Below, piece by piece: positions 26,082 to 34,914 of a stretch of DNA of 64,000 nucleotides; positions within the stretch are counted from its first letter, which is position 1, and each line of letters opens with the position of its first letter. Source of the DNA: Serratia liquefaciens (GTDB lineage: Bacteria; Pseudomonadota; Gammaproteobacteria; Enterobacterales; Enterobacteriaceae). The notes below the pieces were generated by a model that ran no database searches, was not told where the DNA came from, and saw only the letters and a list, made by a program, of their open reading frames with translations. Location of the stretch: the NCBI GenBank assembly GCA_012719855.1, contig JAAXZN010000048.1, positions 99,910 through 163,909 of the forward strand, read 5' to 3'. The translations under genes were made by a program, and so were the position numbers.

Positions 26082-26364
26082 CATCACCTCGTCGACATTG
26101 CAGGCTGTATACAGAAGCAGCATAAAATGTGCCAAGGTGATAAAGGGGCGAAAATGGCGCGAAATGGCGTGTTTTAGAGAGGGGAAAGCACGCTTAAGGT
26201 GCATTCTCAGCCAGGGGTTGCTTTAAAAAAGGGCAACTCTGCGGAGTGTGCCTCAGTAACAAAAATACGGGGATTGTTTCTTCAGCGAAGGTATAAAAAG
26301 ATAGGGGGAAACCGAGAAAATATATCTAACAGATTAATTTTTAAAAGCATTCAAGGGAAGGGTA

Positions 26365-26985
26365 ATGCCACATGATTTTAATGTTCAGGCGCTGGGACGT
26401 GCCGCGTTGGCTACCGCCAATGAAATTTTTGCTGCCGCTGCCTATAACATTCGGGTGCAAATGCTGACTGCTGAAGATTTGGAATGGTGCATTGTGCAGA
26501 CGCGTCGGCAACCTGAAAATCTGCGTATGCCATGGGCACTAAGCGGTGCTGTGTTGGATAATCCAGATGCTTTCAATTTCAGTTTTAAGATCCTGGATGC
26601 GGATCAAAGGCCTGCGGGGGCTTGTCTTTGCCAGTTTTGCCCCGCAACAGACGAGATGCCTGCGGTGCTGAATGTTGAAATGCTGCAAAATTTCCACATC
26701 AAAGGTTCCAGCCTGGACGGGAACACTTTCCGTTTTGCACTCTATGCCGCGGTGTTATTTATGGTCGCTACTCAATGTACCGGCTTACGGCTAATATCAC
26801 CGCTCAATACGAGAGTTGCTGATTATTACATCAATGAGCATCGCTTTATTGATATCACCTCAGGTGAGAAGGGCATTCTCTACCGTGATGCTCAGGCATT
26901 ATTCCAATGGTTTATCGACGACTCGGCTTCGGTTGAAGCTGAACATTATTTGAGCGAAAATAACGACCAGCTGACAGGATTATAG
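26365..26985 (+). CDS. Unrecognised protein, possible GNAT-like fold
   Basis: A 206-residue soluble protein that I do not recognise. The C-terminal half has a pattern reminiscent of acetyltransferases: LNVEMLQNFHIKG (strand), a long helix FRFALYAAVLFMVATQCTG, strand LRLISPLN, then VADYYINEHRFIDI. The match is structural guesswork without the standard acetyl-CoA loop (Q/RxxGxG/A). The start is well supported by GGAAGGG before the ATG. It is followed after 8 bases by a second small gene, so the two form a unit. They sit between the Anbu cluster and ridA, where E. coli has no equivalent, suggesting acquisition. Confidence 0.6.
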   Translation: MPHDFNVQALGRAALATANEIFAAAAYNIRVQMLTAEDLEWCIVQTRRQPENLRMPWALSGAVLDNPDAFNFSFKILDADQRPAGACLCQFCPATDEMPAVLNVEMLQNFHIKGSSLDGNTFRFALYAAVLFMVATQCTGLRLISPLNTRVADYYINEHRFIDITSGEKGILYRDAQALFQWFIDDSASVEAEHYLSENNDQLTGL

Positions 26986-26993
26986 GGGGGGAT

Positions 26994-27254
26994 ATGGTCA
27001 TTAAAACCACGGAGCGGCTTATAGCGAAAACCGACGCCTATGAACTGGAGGTATACAAAACCGAGGGAGAAAGGCTGACGGTGGTAAAAACCTATACTTC
27101 TGAGGAGATTAACCGCCTGACCCCCAGGGGAATGCCGATTAGCGCTTCACGTAAAGAAGTGGTGGCGGTTTTGAAACAGGCCGCAAAAAGTATCAAGGCT
27201 CAATCTTCTCCGATAAGTGAGGCCGCAGGCGCTATTCGCCGCATCAACAAATAA
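26994..27254 (+). CDS. Small unrecognised protein paired with the preceding gene
   Basis: An 86-residue charged protein starting MVIKTTERLIAKTDAYELEVYKTEGERLTVV and ending in a basic helix. No signal peptide, membrane segment or motif is visible. GGGGGG stands just before its ATG and it follows the 206-residue gene by 8 bases, so co-translation is likely. A hairpin at 27256-27279 closes the unit. Confidence 0.55.
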   Translation: MVIKTTERLIAKTDAYELEVYKTEGERLTVVKTYTSEEINRLTPRGMPISASRKEVVAVLKQAAKSIKAQSSPISEAAGAIRRINK

Positions 27255-27255
27255 A

Positions 27256-27279
27256 AACGGCCAGCCTGGGCTGACCGTT
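27256..27279. terminator. Shared hairpin between convergent genes
   Basis: AACGGCCAGC and GCTGACCGTT pair around a short loop with one mismatch, immediately after the stop of the plus-strand gene and before the ridA stop. It is preceded by an A-run on the plus strand, which serves as the T-run for ridA transcripts. Confidence 0.6.
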
Positions 27280-27297
27280 GGACGCGTGGTCGCGGTA

Positions 27298-27684
27298 TTA
27301 GCGACGTACGGCGATGGCTTCGATTTCGATTTTCACGTCTTTCGGCAAACGGGCCACTTCAACGCAGGAACGGGCCGGGAACGGCGCGCTGTGTTCGGTG
27401 AAGAAAGCTTCATAAGCGGCGTTAACGGTAGCGAAGTCATTCAGATCTTTCACGAAAACCGTGGTTTTCACGATGTCGGCCACTTTCAGACCGGCGGCTT
27501 CAACGATCGCTTTAACGTTCTCCAGCGACTGGCGAGCCTGAGCGGCAACGTCGTCGGCAACGGCGCCGGTTTTCGGATCGACCGGGATCTGGCCGGAAGT
27601 GATGATCATGCTGCCCAGATCAACGCCCTGCACGTAAGGACCAATGGCTGCCGGGGCGAGTTCAGTGCTGATGTTACGTGACAT
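27298..27684 (-). CDS. ridA: RidA 2-iminobutanoate/2-iminopropanoate deaminase
   Basis: A 128-residue YjgF/RidA protein that hydrolyses reactive enamine/imine intermediates released by PLP enzymes such as threonine dehydratase. Family signatures are APAAIGPYVQGVDLGSMIITSGQIPVDP, with the active-site Arg in PFPARSCVEVARLPKDVKIEIEAIA. It forms trimers in the cytoplasm. Its place after pyrI matches E. coli. A second, divergent RidA-like gene lies at 36372. Confidence 0.96.
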   Translation of the reverse strand: MSRNISTELAPAAIGPYVQGVDLGSMIITSGQIPVDPKTGAVADDVAAQARQSLENVKAIVEAAGLKVADIVKTTVFVKDLNDFATVNAAYEAFFTEHSAPFPARSCVEVARLPKDVKIEIEAIAVRR

Positions 27685-27697
27685 TTTTTCTCCTGAT

Positions 27698-27790
27698 ATA
27701 CCCTTCGTCTTTCAAATCGCAGCGCGGTGGGCTGCGTGGCTCTCCGTAGCGTCGGGCGCGGTATTCGGTGCCCCTACGGGGCTCCCATTA
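27698..27790. repeat. Degenerate ERIC end and palindrome fragment upstream of ridA
   Basis: TACCCTTCGTCTTTCAAATCGCAGCG near 27701 resembles one end of the ERIC element seen complete at 50.8 kb (first 20 bases similar). About 50 bases on, GTGCCCCTACGGGGC belongs to the GC-rich palindromic family. Both are decayed copies. Confidence 0.45.
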
Positions 27791-27841
27791 TAGGCAGTCA
27801 CCGGGAGAATAACAGCCTCATCTCCCGGCAGCCGGCCGGAC

Positions 27842-28306
27842 TCAGTCCGCCTGCAAGACCACCTGATGCTCGAACTCTTTTTCGCAATAGCGGCATTTCA
27901 GGTGTACGTCGCCGTCGCGGGATTTCACGCTAAAGCTGGAAGACACCGGTTCGCTGCGGCTGATGCAGTTGCTGTTCGGGCAGGTCAGCACGCCGTCGAT
28001 ATGATCCGGCAGGCTGAGGGTCAGTTTGCGCACCACTTCATAGTTGTCGATGCGGTTAACCGTGGCTTTCGGCGCGTACATGGCCAATTGGTTGGCCTGT
28101 TGCTCCGTCAGGAAGGTGTTTTCGATTTTGATCAGGTCTTTGCGGCCCAGCTCGTTGGAAGGCAGGTTAAGACCGATGGTGATGCGCTGGTCGGTGGCGG
28201 TCAGCTTGAACAGCGTCAGCAGCTTAAACCCAATCTGTGCCGGAATATGGTCAATCACCGTGCCGCACTTGATCGCTTCAACCTGCAGTTTGTTATCGTG
28301 AGTCAT
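27842..28306 (-). CDS. pyrI: Aspartate carbamoyltransferase regulatory chain
   Basis: A 154-residue regulatory subunit that binds CTP/ATP and tunes the PyrB catalytic trimers. The N-terminal effector-binding domain begins [24 protein letters not shown]. The C-terminal zinc domain has CPNSNC and CRYCEKEF, four cysteines. Length matches the enteric protein. It follows pyrB by 12 bases and is co-transcribed under the pyrL attenuator. Confidence 0.97.
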   Translation of the reverse strand: MTHDNKLQVEAIKCGTVIDHIPAQIGFKLLTLFKLTATDQRITIGLNLPSNELGRKDLIKIENTFLTEQQANQLAMYAPKATVNRIDNYEVVRKLTLSLPDHIDGVLTCPNSNCISRSEPVSSSFSVKSRDGDVHLKCRYCEKEFEHQVVLQAD

Positions 28307-28318
28307 AACGGTTCCCCC

Positions 28319-29254
28319 TTAAAGAGCCAAATCTGCGTTTAAAACCAGCGCCAGCAGCGCCTGACGGGCGAAAATGCCGTTACCCGCCTGCTGGAAATAG
28401 TAGGCGTACGGCGTTTTGTCCACGTCGGTAGTGATTTCGTCAATGCGTGGCAGCGGGTGCAGCACCTTGAGGTTGGCGCGTGCGCCGGCCAGATCCGCTG
28501 CGCGCAGAACGAACTGCGCCTTCACGTTGGCGTATTCGGAAGGATCCAGACGTTCTTTCTGCACCCGGGTCATGTAGAGAATATCCAGCTCGGGGACCAC
28601 TTCTTCAATGCTGCTGTGCAGGCTGAACTCGATGCCTTTCTCTTCCAGCATTTGCAGGATATAGGCCGGCATTGCCAGCGCATCCGGCGCGATGAAGAAG
28701 AAGCGGTTGCCTTCAAACTTGGCCAGGGCCTGCGCCAGTGAATGCACGGTGCGGCCGTATTTCAGGTCGCCGACCATGGCGATATTGATGTTGTTCAGTC
28801 GGCCCTGGGTTTCCTGAATGGTGAACAGGTCGAGCAGCGTCTGGGTCGGGTGCTGGTTGGCGCCGTCACCGGCGTTGAGCACCGGGATGCCGCCGGAGAA
28901 TTCGGTCGCCAGGCGCGCCGCACCTTCCTGCGGATGACGCATGACGATGGCGTCGACGTAGGTGCCAATCACCGAGATGGTGTCGGCCAGCGTTTCGCCT
29001 TTCTTGCCCAGCGAGGTGTTGCTGCCGTCGGCAAAGCCCACCACCGAAGCGCCCAGGCGGTGCATCGAGGTTTCAAACGACAGGCGGGTACGGGTCGACG
29101 CTTCAAAGAAGCAGCTGGCGATCACCTTGTGCTTTAGCAGCTCGGGTTGCGGATTGGCTTTCAGGCTGGCGGCGGTGCGTAGCACCAGCTCCAGATCCTC
29201 GCGGCTGAGATCGTTAATAGAGATGATATGTTTGTGATACAGCGGGTTGGCCAT
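28319..29254 (-). CDS. pyrB: Aspartate carbamoyltransferase catalytic chain
   Basis: A 311-residue catalytic subunit that joins carbamoyl phosphate and aspartate in the first committed step of pyrimidine synthesis. [19 protein letters not shown] is the carbamoyl-phosphate motif, [14 protein letters not shown] the second, and HPLPRIDEI the aspartate loop. The gene follows the leader peptide pyrL and its terminator, and pyrI follows. Confidence 0.98.
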   Translation of the reverse strand: MANPLYHKHIISINDLSREDLELVLRTAASLKANPQPELLKHKVIASCFFEASTRTRLSFETSMHRLGASVVGFADGSNTSLGKKGETLADTISVIGTYVDAIVMRHPQEGAARLATEFSGGIPVLNAGDGANQHPTQTLLDLFTIQETQGRLNNINIAMVGDLKYGRTVHSLAQALAKFEGNRFFFIAPDALAMPAYILQMLEEKGIEFSLHSSIEEVVPELDILYMTRVQKERLDPSEYANVKAQFVLRAADLAGARANLKVLHPLPRIDEITTDVDKTPYAYYFQQAGNGIFARQALLALVLNADLAL

Positions 29255-29311
29255 TTTTCACTCTCCTCGACTCGTGCCCGTGGCGCGGGGCTTTGAACAG
29301 ATTTTTCAGGC

Positions 29312-29338
29312 AAAAAAAAGCCCCTCAACGAGGGGCTT
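29312..29338 (-). terminator. pyrBI attenuator
   Basis: AGCCCCTC/GAGGGGCT form a strong stem on the minus strand, followed by eight T residues, ending about 60 bases before pyrB and overlapping the pyrL stop. This is the intrinsic terminator that transcription escapes when UTP is low and ribosomes follow closely through pyrL. Confidence 0.92.
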
Positions 29339-29438
29339 GAAACGATCGGTTTAGCAACAGGAGAAACAACGGCAGTTGGCTGCCGATTGGCAGTCGGTTT
29401 TGTCGGTTGTGGCTAACAAAACAAACGTCGTTTTTCAT
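29325..29438 (-). CDS. pyrL: pyrBI operon leader peptide
   Basis: A 37-residue leader ([19 protein letters not shown]...) with AGGAG 8 bases before its ATG at 29438. Translation reads into the attenuator stem, as in E. coli pyrL. Leucine/Phe-rich codons late in the peptide (LPLFLLLLN) correspond to the U-rich stretch where RNA polymerase pauses for UTP. The longer frame (to 29516) would include the promoter and is rejected. Confidence 0.88.
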   Translation of the reverse strand: MKNDVCFVSHNRQNRLPIGSQLPLFLLLLNRSFQAPR

Positions 29439-29463
29439 GCTTTCTCCTGGCAAATTGTCGCGC

Positions 29464-29491
29464 ATTATACTCGCGCCTTTGGCCACTGCAA
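29464..29491 (-). promoter_or_regulatory. pyrBI promoter
   Basis: On the minus strand TTGCAG, a 16-base spacer and a perfect TATAAT lie 26 bases upstream of the pyrL start. Confidence 0.8.
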
Positions 29492-29568
29492 GCGCTAAAA
29501 CGCCGATTTTTGTCATTTCGCAATCGATTGGCTGGTGGCCTTTAGCCGCATGGCAGGCAAATTTATCC

Positions 29569-30573
29569 TCAGTGGGCTCGGCGCAGCAAAATCACCAGAA
29601 CGAAAATACCGCCCAGCCCGGCGGTAATGATCCCGATGGGCAGCTCTTGGGGGGCGGTGACGACGCGGCTCAGCAGATCGCCGGCAGAGAGCAATATGGC
29701 CCCTAACACCCCGACCAACGGCAGCAGGCGCCGGTGACGTACGCCGGTAAACGGGCGCGCCAGATGGGGAACCATTAAGCCGACAAACCCTATCACCCCG
29801 GTCAATGCCACCAGTAACGCGGTCGCCAGCGAACAGCAAAGAAACACTTCCGTGCGCAAACTGCGGGTGTTGATGCCCAGCGTACCGGCGGTCTGCTCGC
29901 CCGCCAGCAAGCCGTCCAGCGATCGCCAGCGCAGGGCAATCAATACCACCAGCAACAGCAGCGCTATCAAGGCAAAAATCAAGTTATCCCAGCGGGCCAG
30001 CCCCAGTCCGCCCAGCGTCCAGAACAGTACGCTGCTGGCGGTACGCTGATCGCCGGAAAAAACCAGATAGTTGGTGAAGGCGCCGAATAAAAAAGAGACC
30101 GCCAGCCCGCAGATGATCAGCTTTTCGGTGCCTTTTTGCGATTGAGTCATAAAAATAACCAGCACCACGGCGGCAGAGATCATGCCACCGGCAAAGGAAG
30201 ACACCGGTAACGTCCAGGCCCCGAGGCTATCGCCGAGGCGCGTCATCACCAGCACCACGCCGGCGGAGGCGCCAGAGGAGAGGCCAAACAGAAAGGGATC
30301 GGCCAAATCGTTGCGGGTTGTGGTTTGCAACAGGGCGCCAACCAACGCCAGGCCGGCCCCCGCCAGCAGCCCAAGTAAGGTGCGTGGCAAACGCAGTTCC
30401 AGCACGATGCTCTTGATCATGGGTGGCACATCACCCGGGACGATGCCCAGCGCGCTTAGCACCTGAGCAAGAGAGAGCGACACGCTGCCTTGGGCGACAT
30501 TGGCGAAGACTAACCCTGCCAATAACAGCGGGGCGAGGGTCCAGGCCAGCCTGAAACGCATTTTTTCCGACAT
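29569..30573 (-). CDS. FecCD-type ABC transporter permease
   Basis: A 334-residue membrane protein with about ten spans of the BtuC/FecCD family. [44 protein letters not shown] and [15 protein letters not shown] are family signatures. These permeases carry ferric siderophores, haem or cobalamin with a binding protein and two ATPase subunits. Only one permease gene is present, so it should act as a homodimer as BtuC does. The start overlaps the stop of the binding-protein gene (TGATG). Confidence 0.9.
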   Translation of the reverse strand: MSEKMRFRLAWTLAPLLLAGLVFANVAQGSVSLSLAQVLSALGIVPGDVPPMIKSIVLELRLPRTLLGLLAGAGLALVGALLQTTTRNDLADPFLFGLSSGASAGVVLVMTRLGDSLGAWTLPVSSFAGGMISAAVVLVIFMTQSQKGTEKLIICGLAVSFLFGAFTNYLVFSGDQRTASSVLFWTLGGLGLARWDNLIFALIALLLLVVLIALRWRSLDGLLAGEQTAGTLGINTRSLRTEVFLCCSLATALLVALTGVIGFVGLMVPHLARPFTGVRHRRLLPLVGVLGAILLSAGDLLSRVVTAPQELPIGIITAGLGGIFVLVILLRRAH

Positions 30574-31529
30574 CAGCTAATCGCGGCAGGGTAAAGGGCC
30601 TGAGCCAGTTTGTGGATCGCCTCAATATTGACCGGCCCCGGCGTTAACGCCTGGTATTTCAATTTCAAATAGCGGTGATGGACTACTGCCGGGGTTTGCT
30701 TCATCAGGGGGTGTTGTTCAAGGAAAAGCTGCCGCGCATCGATGCTGTCGGTGGGCTCAGCCTGATAGTCCACCAGAATAATAAATTCAGGCTCTGTCGC
30801 CGCCACGCTTTCCCAATTGGTGTTCACCCAGCTGGTGTTCAGGGTATCCATCACGTTTGTTGCCCCAGCGGCTTCAATAATCGCCGTTGGCATGGCGTAG
30901 GCTCCGCTGGTGTAGGGTTTTTCTTCGCCGGAATCATAAAGGAACACCTTGACGGGTTTTTGCGTCGCAACTTTGCGATGGATATCTGCCACCTGCCTTT
31001 GCCAGTCTGCGACCAGCTTTTCCGCCTGTTCCTGTTTGCCAAAGACTTTGCCGAGCCTGATCATATCGTCGTAGAGCAAATCCATGCTGGCCCGTGGCCG
31101 ATGGTTGTAGACGTGGATGCAGCTTTCACTCAGCACCAGCGTTTTGATATTGAATTTTGCCAGCGCTTGCGGGGTCACTTCTCCACGAAGCCCATAATTC
31201 CAGCCGGCGAAGAACAGGTCTGGGCTTGCGGCGAGAAGGTTTTCGATGGTCGGGTACTTGGGGGCCAGTTCAGGAATTTTTCCCTGCTGTTGGGTGAATT
31301 CAGGGATGTTTTTGTACCAACCGGAGATCCCTGTCACGCCCACGATAGAAGGCTGGAGCTGCAGGGCAAAGGCCATTTGCGACATATTGATATCTTGAAT
31401 AACGGCACGCTGTGGCGGGCGTTCAAAGGTCAGGGGCTGGCCGCAGTTGTCCACCGTAACGGGGAAGCCAGAGGCCCCGGCACTTGCCGTGGTGAAGGCC
31501 AGTAGCGCAGCGAGGGTTAAGTTTTTCAC
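30573..31529 (-). CDS. Periplasmic iron/cobalamin-type binding protein
   Basis: A 318-residue class III periplasmic binding protein. The signal peptide is VKNLTLAALLAFTTASAGASG, cut near residue 20. FPVTVDNCGQPLTFERPPQRAVI is the conserved opening of the FecB/BtuF group; the long backbone helix is in DMIRLGKVFGKQEQAEKLVADWQRQV. I chose the GTG at 31529, with GGAG 5 bases upstream; an in-frame ATG at 31670 would put 47 residues ahead of the signal peptide. Ligand is uncertain (siderophore, haem or corrinoid). A structured leader lies before it. Confidence 0.85.
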   Translation of the reverse strand: MKNLTLAALLAFTTASAGASGFPVTVDNCGQPLTFERPPQRAVIQDINMSQMAFALQLQPSIVGVTGISGWYKNIPEFTQQQGKIPELAPKYPTIENLLAASPDLFFAGWNYGLRGEVTPQALAKFNIKTLVLSESCIHVYNHRPRASMDLLYDDMIRLGKVFGKQEQAEKLVADWQRQVADIHRKVATQKPVKVFLYDSGEEKPYTSGAYAMPTAIIEAAGATNVMDTLNTSWVNTNWESVAATEPEFIILVDYQAEPTDSIDARQLFLEQHPLMKQTPAVVHHRYLKLKYQALTPGPVNIEAIHKLAQALYPAAIS

Positions 31530-31734
31530 ATCGACTCCAGATTCATAGCACCGAAAGGCTATTGAGAGGGCATTACCGTCGGTTGTCTGGCCTGGCGTCA
31601 GCGGGGTGGGGCGGAGGAAGGTCATCCCACTCGGGTAACCCCGTGGGCAAAACGGCAAAACCGAAGTCAATAACCCGGTTTATTGGAAACGGGGGCAACA
31701 TACCTGAATAATTCGTGTGACAAATGTAGTTAGA
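31530..31734 (-). promoter_or_regulatory. Structured leader before the binding-protein gene
   Basis: A 205-base gap inside an otherwise tight same-strand run. On the minus strand it contains a probable promoter (TTGTCA, 15 bases, TATGTT) and a strong hairpin, CCCAC with GTGGG enclosing a GGG-TTA-CCC inner stem, plus further GC-rich stretches. It does not match the cobalamin riboswitch consensus that I know. Its length and position suggest a regulated leader. Confidence 0.4.
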
Positions 31735-32559
31735 TCAAACAATTGTCGATTGTGGCGAATTGTGCCGGGATGATGTGGGTAAAGCTTCGAAAAAACGCAG
31801 GGCTTCGCCGCTTTCCGGATGACGAACCTGCAGCGTTCTCATGCCAAATACCTGTTGCAGGTGCGCCGATTCCAGCACCGTTTCAGGGCGGCCATAACAC
31901 AGGATTTTCCCTTCATTGATGATCATCACCTTATCGGAAAAGGGTTGCACCAGCTCGAGATCGTGCAGCACTTTTATCGTGGCTATCTTTTTCTTATGGA
32001 TCAGCGACAGCAACTGATGCCGGGCCAGCGGATCGAGATGGTTGGTGGGTTCATCAAGCAATAACAGCACCGGTTGCTGCGCCAAAGCTCTGGCGAAGCC
32101 GGCGCGCTGACGTTCGCCGCCTGAAAGCTTGCCCAACGGGCTATGTTGCAGGTGGCCGATACCCACCTCCTCCATCGCTTTGGCAACTATCAGCGCGTGT
32201 TGAGATGGCGAATGATCGGCCAGCCAGGGCAGTCGTCCCAGCGTCACATACTCGCTCACCTTAAGCCGTAAATCCGCATCATCGTGCTGGCTCAGCAAGG
32301 CGATGGCGCGGGCGCGCTGCTGGGGTTTTAAGGTGGCCAAGGGCGTTCCCTGGAAGAGAATTTCGCCTTCGCTCGGCCTGAGCTCGCAGGTCAGTAGCCG
32401 CAACAGCGTGGATTTCCCACTGCCGTTCGGGCCGATAATGGTGACGGACTCGCCTGGCTGAAGGCTAAAGGTGGCCCGATCAATCCGCGGGCTTTTCCCT
32501 GGGGTCGCCAGGGAAAGGTTCTGCACCGACAGCAGGCTGTCGATGGGCAGGCTGGTCAT
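31735..32559 (-). CDS. ABC transporter ATPase for the FecCD-type system
   Basis: A 274-residue nucleotide-binding subunit. Walker A is GPNGSGKST, the signature is LSGGERQRAGFARAL, Walker B is LLLLDEPTNHLD and the switch histidine is in VLHDLELV. It groups with FhuC/BtuD-type ATPases. I start at 32559 (MTSLPIDSLLSV) with AGGA 7 bases before it. The PLP-enzyme gene ends 19 bases upstream, so the ATPase may be transcribed with that enzyme, while the binding-protein and permease genes follow after a 205-base gap. Confidence 0.92.
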   Translation of the reverse strand: MTSLPIDSLLSVQNLSLATPGKSPRIDRATFSLQPGESVTIIGPNGSGKSTLLRLLTCELRPSEGEILFQGTPLATLKPQQRARAIALLSQHDDADLRLKVSEYVTLGRLPWLADHSPSQHALIVAKAMEEVGIGHLQHSPLGKLSGGERQRAGFARALAQQPVLLLLDEPTNHLDPLARHQLLSLIHKKKIATIKVLHDLELVQPFSDKVMIINEGKILCYGRPETVLESAHLQQVFGMRTLQVRHPESGEALRFFEALPTSSRHNSPQSTIV

Positions 32560-32578
32560 GAAATATCCTTTTCCGTGC

Positions 32579-33820
32579 TCAGAAAGATGTCTCAATGGTT
32601 TCTATAACGTTGTAATTATCGTCAATCACCAACAGCGTCTTCCATTTATCGAAGGTCAGGCAGGGGTGCGAGGTGGCAAACACCAGTATATCTCCAACCT
32701 GCATCGGGAAGTCTGCCGGACAGCTTAACATGGCATGCTGGTCCATGATCCCCTGGGTGATCAGCTGCTGGACGTCACTTTCTTGCAGAACCCCGTTGCG
32801 GTAATGGGCGATCGGCTGCGGCAAGCCAGCGTCGAAAGCCGCATCTCGCTTGCCGAAATTGACGATAACCCGGCCCGGTTCCGGCACCGACTGCACCAGT
32901 GCGATCAATTCCAGTGCCGAGGTTAGCTCCCCCGCCAAGTCGCAGGCGTAGCTATCGCGGGCCAGCACTGCATTTTGCGCGTCCTGATAAATTCCCCGAT
33001 CGTGGGTGATATAACAGCCAGGGCGGATCACCCGACGGCAGTTTTCCGGCAGCGATTCTTCACCCCAAACGCGGCAAACCACGTCATACCAGGAAGAGCC
33101 CGCCCCGGTGAGGATCGCTTCTTCACCGCTGAACAGGCGTTGCCGGTGCAGTTCACGCAGCAGACCGGCGGCGTCACGCAGAAATTGTTCGATTTTGCGC
33201 TGGGCGTCGTCACCGTGCATCACGCCTTCATACAGCTCGATACCCTGCAAGCGCAGCCCTGGCAGTCTGGCGATATCCTGCGCCAGTTGCTCGGCTTGTG
33301 CCACGCTGCGGCAGCCGCAGCGGCCGCCGGGCACGCCCAGTTCCAACAGAACATCCAGGGTTTGCCCATGCTGGCTGAAAAACGCCGAGAGGGCTTGCGC
33401 ATTGCTCAGGCTGTCGATGCAGCAAAGGAAAAGGGTGGAGGGATGTTGCGCTTTCAGTTCGGCAATGAGTCGCATGTTGGCCTTGCCGACCAACTGGTTG
33501 GCCATCAGCACCCGGGGGACGCCCGCCTCCATGGCCACCTTCGCCTGCCAGGCGGAACCGACGCCCACCGCCCAGGCGCCCTGGGCTACCTGACGCTGGA
33601 AGATCCAGGGGGTCATGGTGGTTTTGCCGTGCGGGGCCAGCGAGACGCCGCGTGCGTCGGCATAGTTTTGCATCCAGGCGATATTGTTTTCCAGACTGCC
33701 GAGCTTGATCACCGCGGCCGGCAGGCAGACGTCTTCGTTAAGCAGGTTTGCCGGCGCCGACGGGTCACTGCACAGCACGGCGGCCTTGTGGGTAACGGTG
33801 AAATCTTTTTGGTATTTCAT
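32579..33820 (-). CDS. PLP fold-type III D-amino-acid aldolase/deaminase
   Basis: A 413-residue protein of the alanine-racemase-like D-threonine aldolase/D-serine dehydratase family. The PLP lysine is in APHGKTTMTPW. The C-terminal beta domain contains the metal-binding pair of this family (SHPC in FATSHPCLTFDKW). Typical members cleave D-3-hydroxy amino acids or deaminate D-serine-like substrates. It is divergent from an RpiR regulator and a D-aminoacylase operon with a RidA protein. Together these would release a D-amino acid, convert it, and clear the imine product. Exact reaction is not settled by sequence. Confidence 0.85.
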   Translation of the reverse strand: MKYQKDFTVTHKAAVLCSDPSAPANLLNEDVCLPAAVIKLGSLENNIAWMQNYADARGVSLAPHGKTTMTPWIFQRQVAQGAWAVGVGSAWQAKVAMEAGVPRVLMANQLVGKANMRLIAELKAQHPSTLFLCCIDSLSNAQALSAFFSQHGQTLDVLLELGVPGGRCGCRSVAQAEQLAQDIARLPGLRLQGIELYEGVMHGDDAQRKIEQFLRDAAGLLRELHRQRLFSGEEAILTGAGSSWYDVVCRVWGEESLPENCRRVIRPGCYITHDRGIYQDAQNAVLARDSYACDLAGELTSALELIALVQSVPEPGRVIVNFGKRDAAFDAGLPQPIAHYRNGVLQESDVQQLITQGIMDQHAMLSCPADFPMQVGDILVFATSHPCLTFDKWKTLLVIDDNYNVIETIETSF

Positions 33821-33914
33821 AACATTATCCTTTGGGTGTTCTATCTTTTTTGAATGGGGTATCTTGATGTATTGTTTTGATTTTAATTGAATTTAAATTT
33901 TATTTTTTGATTTT

Positions 33915-33931
33915 ATGGTACAAAGTATCAT
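33915..33931. promoter_or_regulatory. Possible RpiR-type operator
   Basis: ATGGTACAAAGTATCAT is a 17-base palindrome with one mismatch in the AT-rich 192-base gap between the divergent PLP-enzyme and rpiR-family genes. It is the clearest symmetrical site there. Confidence 0.4.
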
Positions 33932-34012
33932 TTTTAACGCTCATTTTTGTGTAGTCTTCCACTGTTTTCCTGCATTGTAAATGACAAAATTTAACCACTA
34001 TGGGGTGAGGCA

Positions 34013-34876
34013 ATGGGGGTGGATATCGACATTATCTCGCGCATTACAGAGCGTTTTATTGAGCTGAGCAGCACCGAAAAACGCATCGCGCAATTCATTC
34101 TGGACGATGCGGATGCGGTGACCGCTTTGCCGATTGCCGAACTGGCCCGGCAGGCCCAGGTCAGCCAGGCCTCGATCACGCGCTTTGCCAAAATGCTGGG
34201 CTGCCGTGACGTGCGTGACCTTAAGGTCAAGCTGGCGCAGTCGTTGGCGGTGGGGCAACGGTTTATCCATGAAGAGCCGGACCTGGAAGGGATCCAGGGG
34301 ATTTACGAAACCATCATCAATGTCCTGACGATTAACCGCCGGACGATCGACGAGCCGGCGCTGGCCAAAGCGGTGGAGTGGCTCAGCGATGCGCGGCAAA
34401 TTCTGGCCATTGGCATGGGGGGCGGATCGACCATTTGCGCCGCAGAGGTGCAGCACCGTCTGTTCCGGCTCGGGCTGCCGGTAACCGCGCAAAGCGACGG
34501 CTTGCTGGTGCGCATGATGGCGGCGGCGGTGGCCAGGCAGGACGTGGTGGTGGCGCTGTCGCTGGGCGGCTACACGCAGGAAGTGGTGGAAAGCGCGGCG
34601 ATTGCCCGCCAGTACGGAGCCAAAGTGGTGGCCATCACCCCGGCAGGAACGCCGCTGGCGGCGCAGGCTGACGTGCTGCTGGCGCTGGTGGTGCGGGAAA
34701 ATGATTACATCTACAAGCCCAGCACTTCGCGCTACGCGATGTTGGCGATGGTCGACGTGCTGGCGACGGCGCTGGCCATGGCGAATAAACGCCAGTCCCG
34801 GGACCGTCTGCGCCGCATCAAGCTGGCGCTGGACAGTCACCGTGGCGGAGAAGATCGGCAGCCGCTGGGGGACTGA
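34013..34876 (+). CDS. RpiR-family transcriptional regulator
   Basis: A 287-residue regulator. The N-terminal HTH (STEKRIAQFILDDADAVTALPIAELARQAQVSQASITRFAKMLGC) is the RpiR/MurR type. The C-terminal SIS domain (about 110-260: AVEWLSDARQILAIGMGGGSTICAAE and VALSLGGYTQEVVESA) binds a phosphosugar or similar effector. It heads a plus-strand operon with D-aminoacylase and RidA and is divergent from the PLP enzyme, so it probably controls both. Relatives beside D-aminoacylases are common. Confidence 0.9.
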   Translation: MGVDIDIISRITERFIELSSTEKRIAQFILDDADAVTALPIAELARQAQVSQASITRFAKMLGCRDVRDLKVKLAQSLAVGQRFIHEEPDLEGIQGIYETIINVLTINRRTIDEPALAKAVEWLSDARQILAIGMGGGSTICAAEVQHRLFRLGLPVTAQSDGLLVRMMAAAVARQDVVVALSLGGYTQEVVESAAIARQYGAKVVAITPAGTPLAAQADVLLALVVRENDYIYKPSTSRYAMLAMVDVLATALAMANKRQSRDRLRRIKLALDSHRGGEDRQPLGD

Positions 34877-34914
34877 GTCGGCTCCCCAAGACACTAACCT
34901 GAGGATGATGATTC

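Noticed and set aside
31530..31734. Cobalamin riboswitch before the binding-protein gene
   Set aside because: The B12-box and the other conserved blocks are not found; kept only as an unexplained structured leader.
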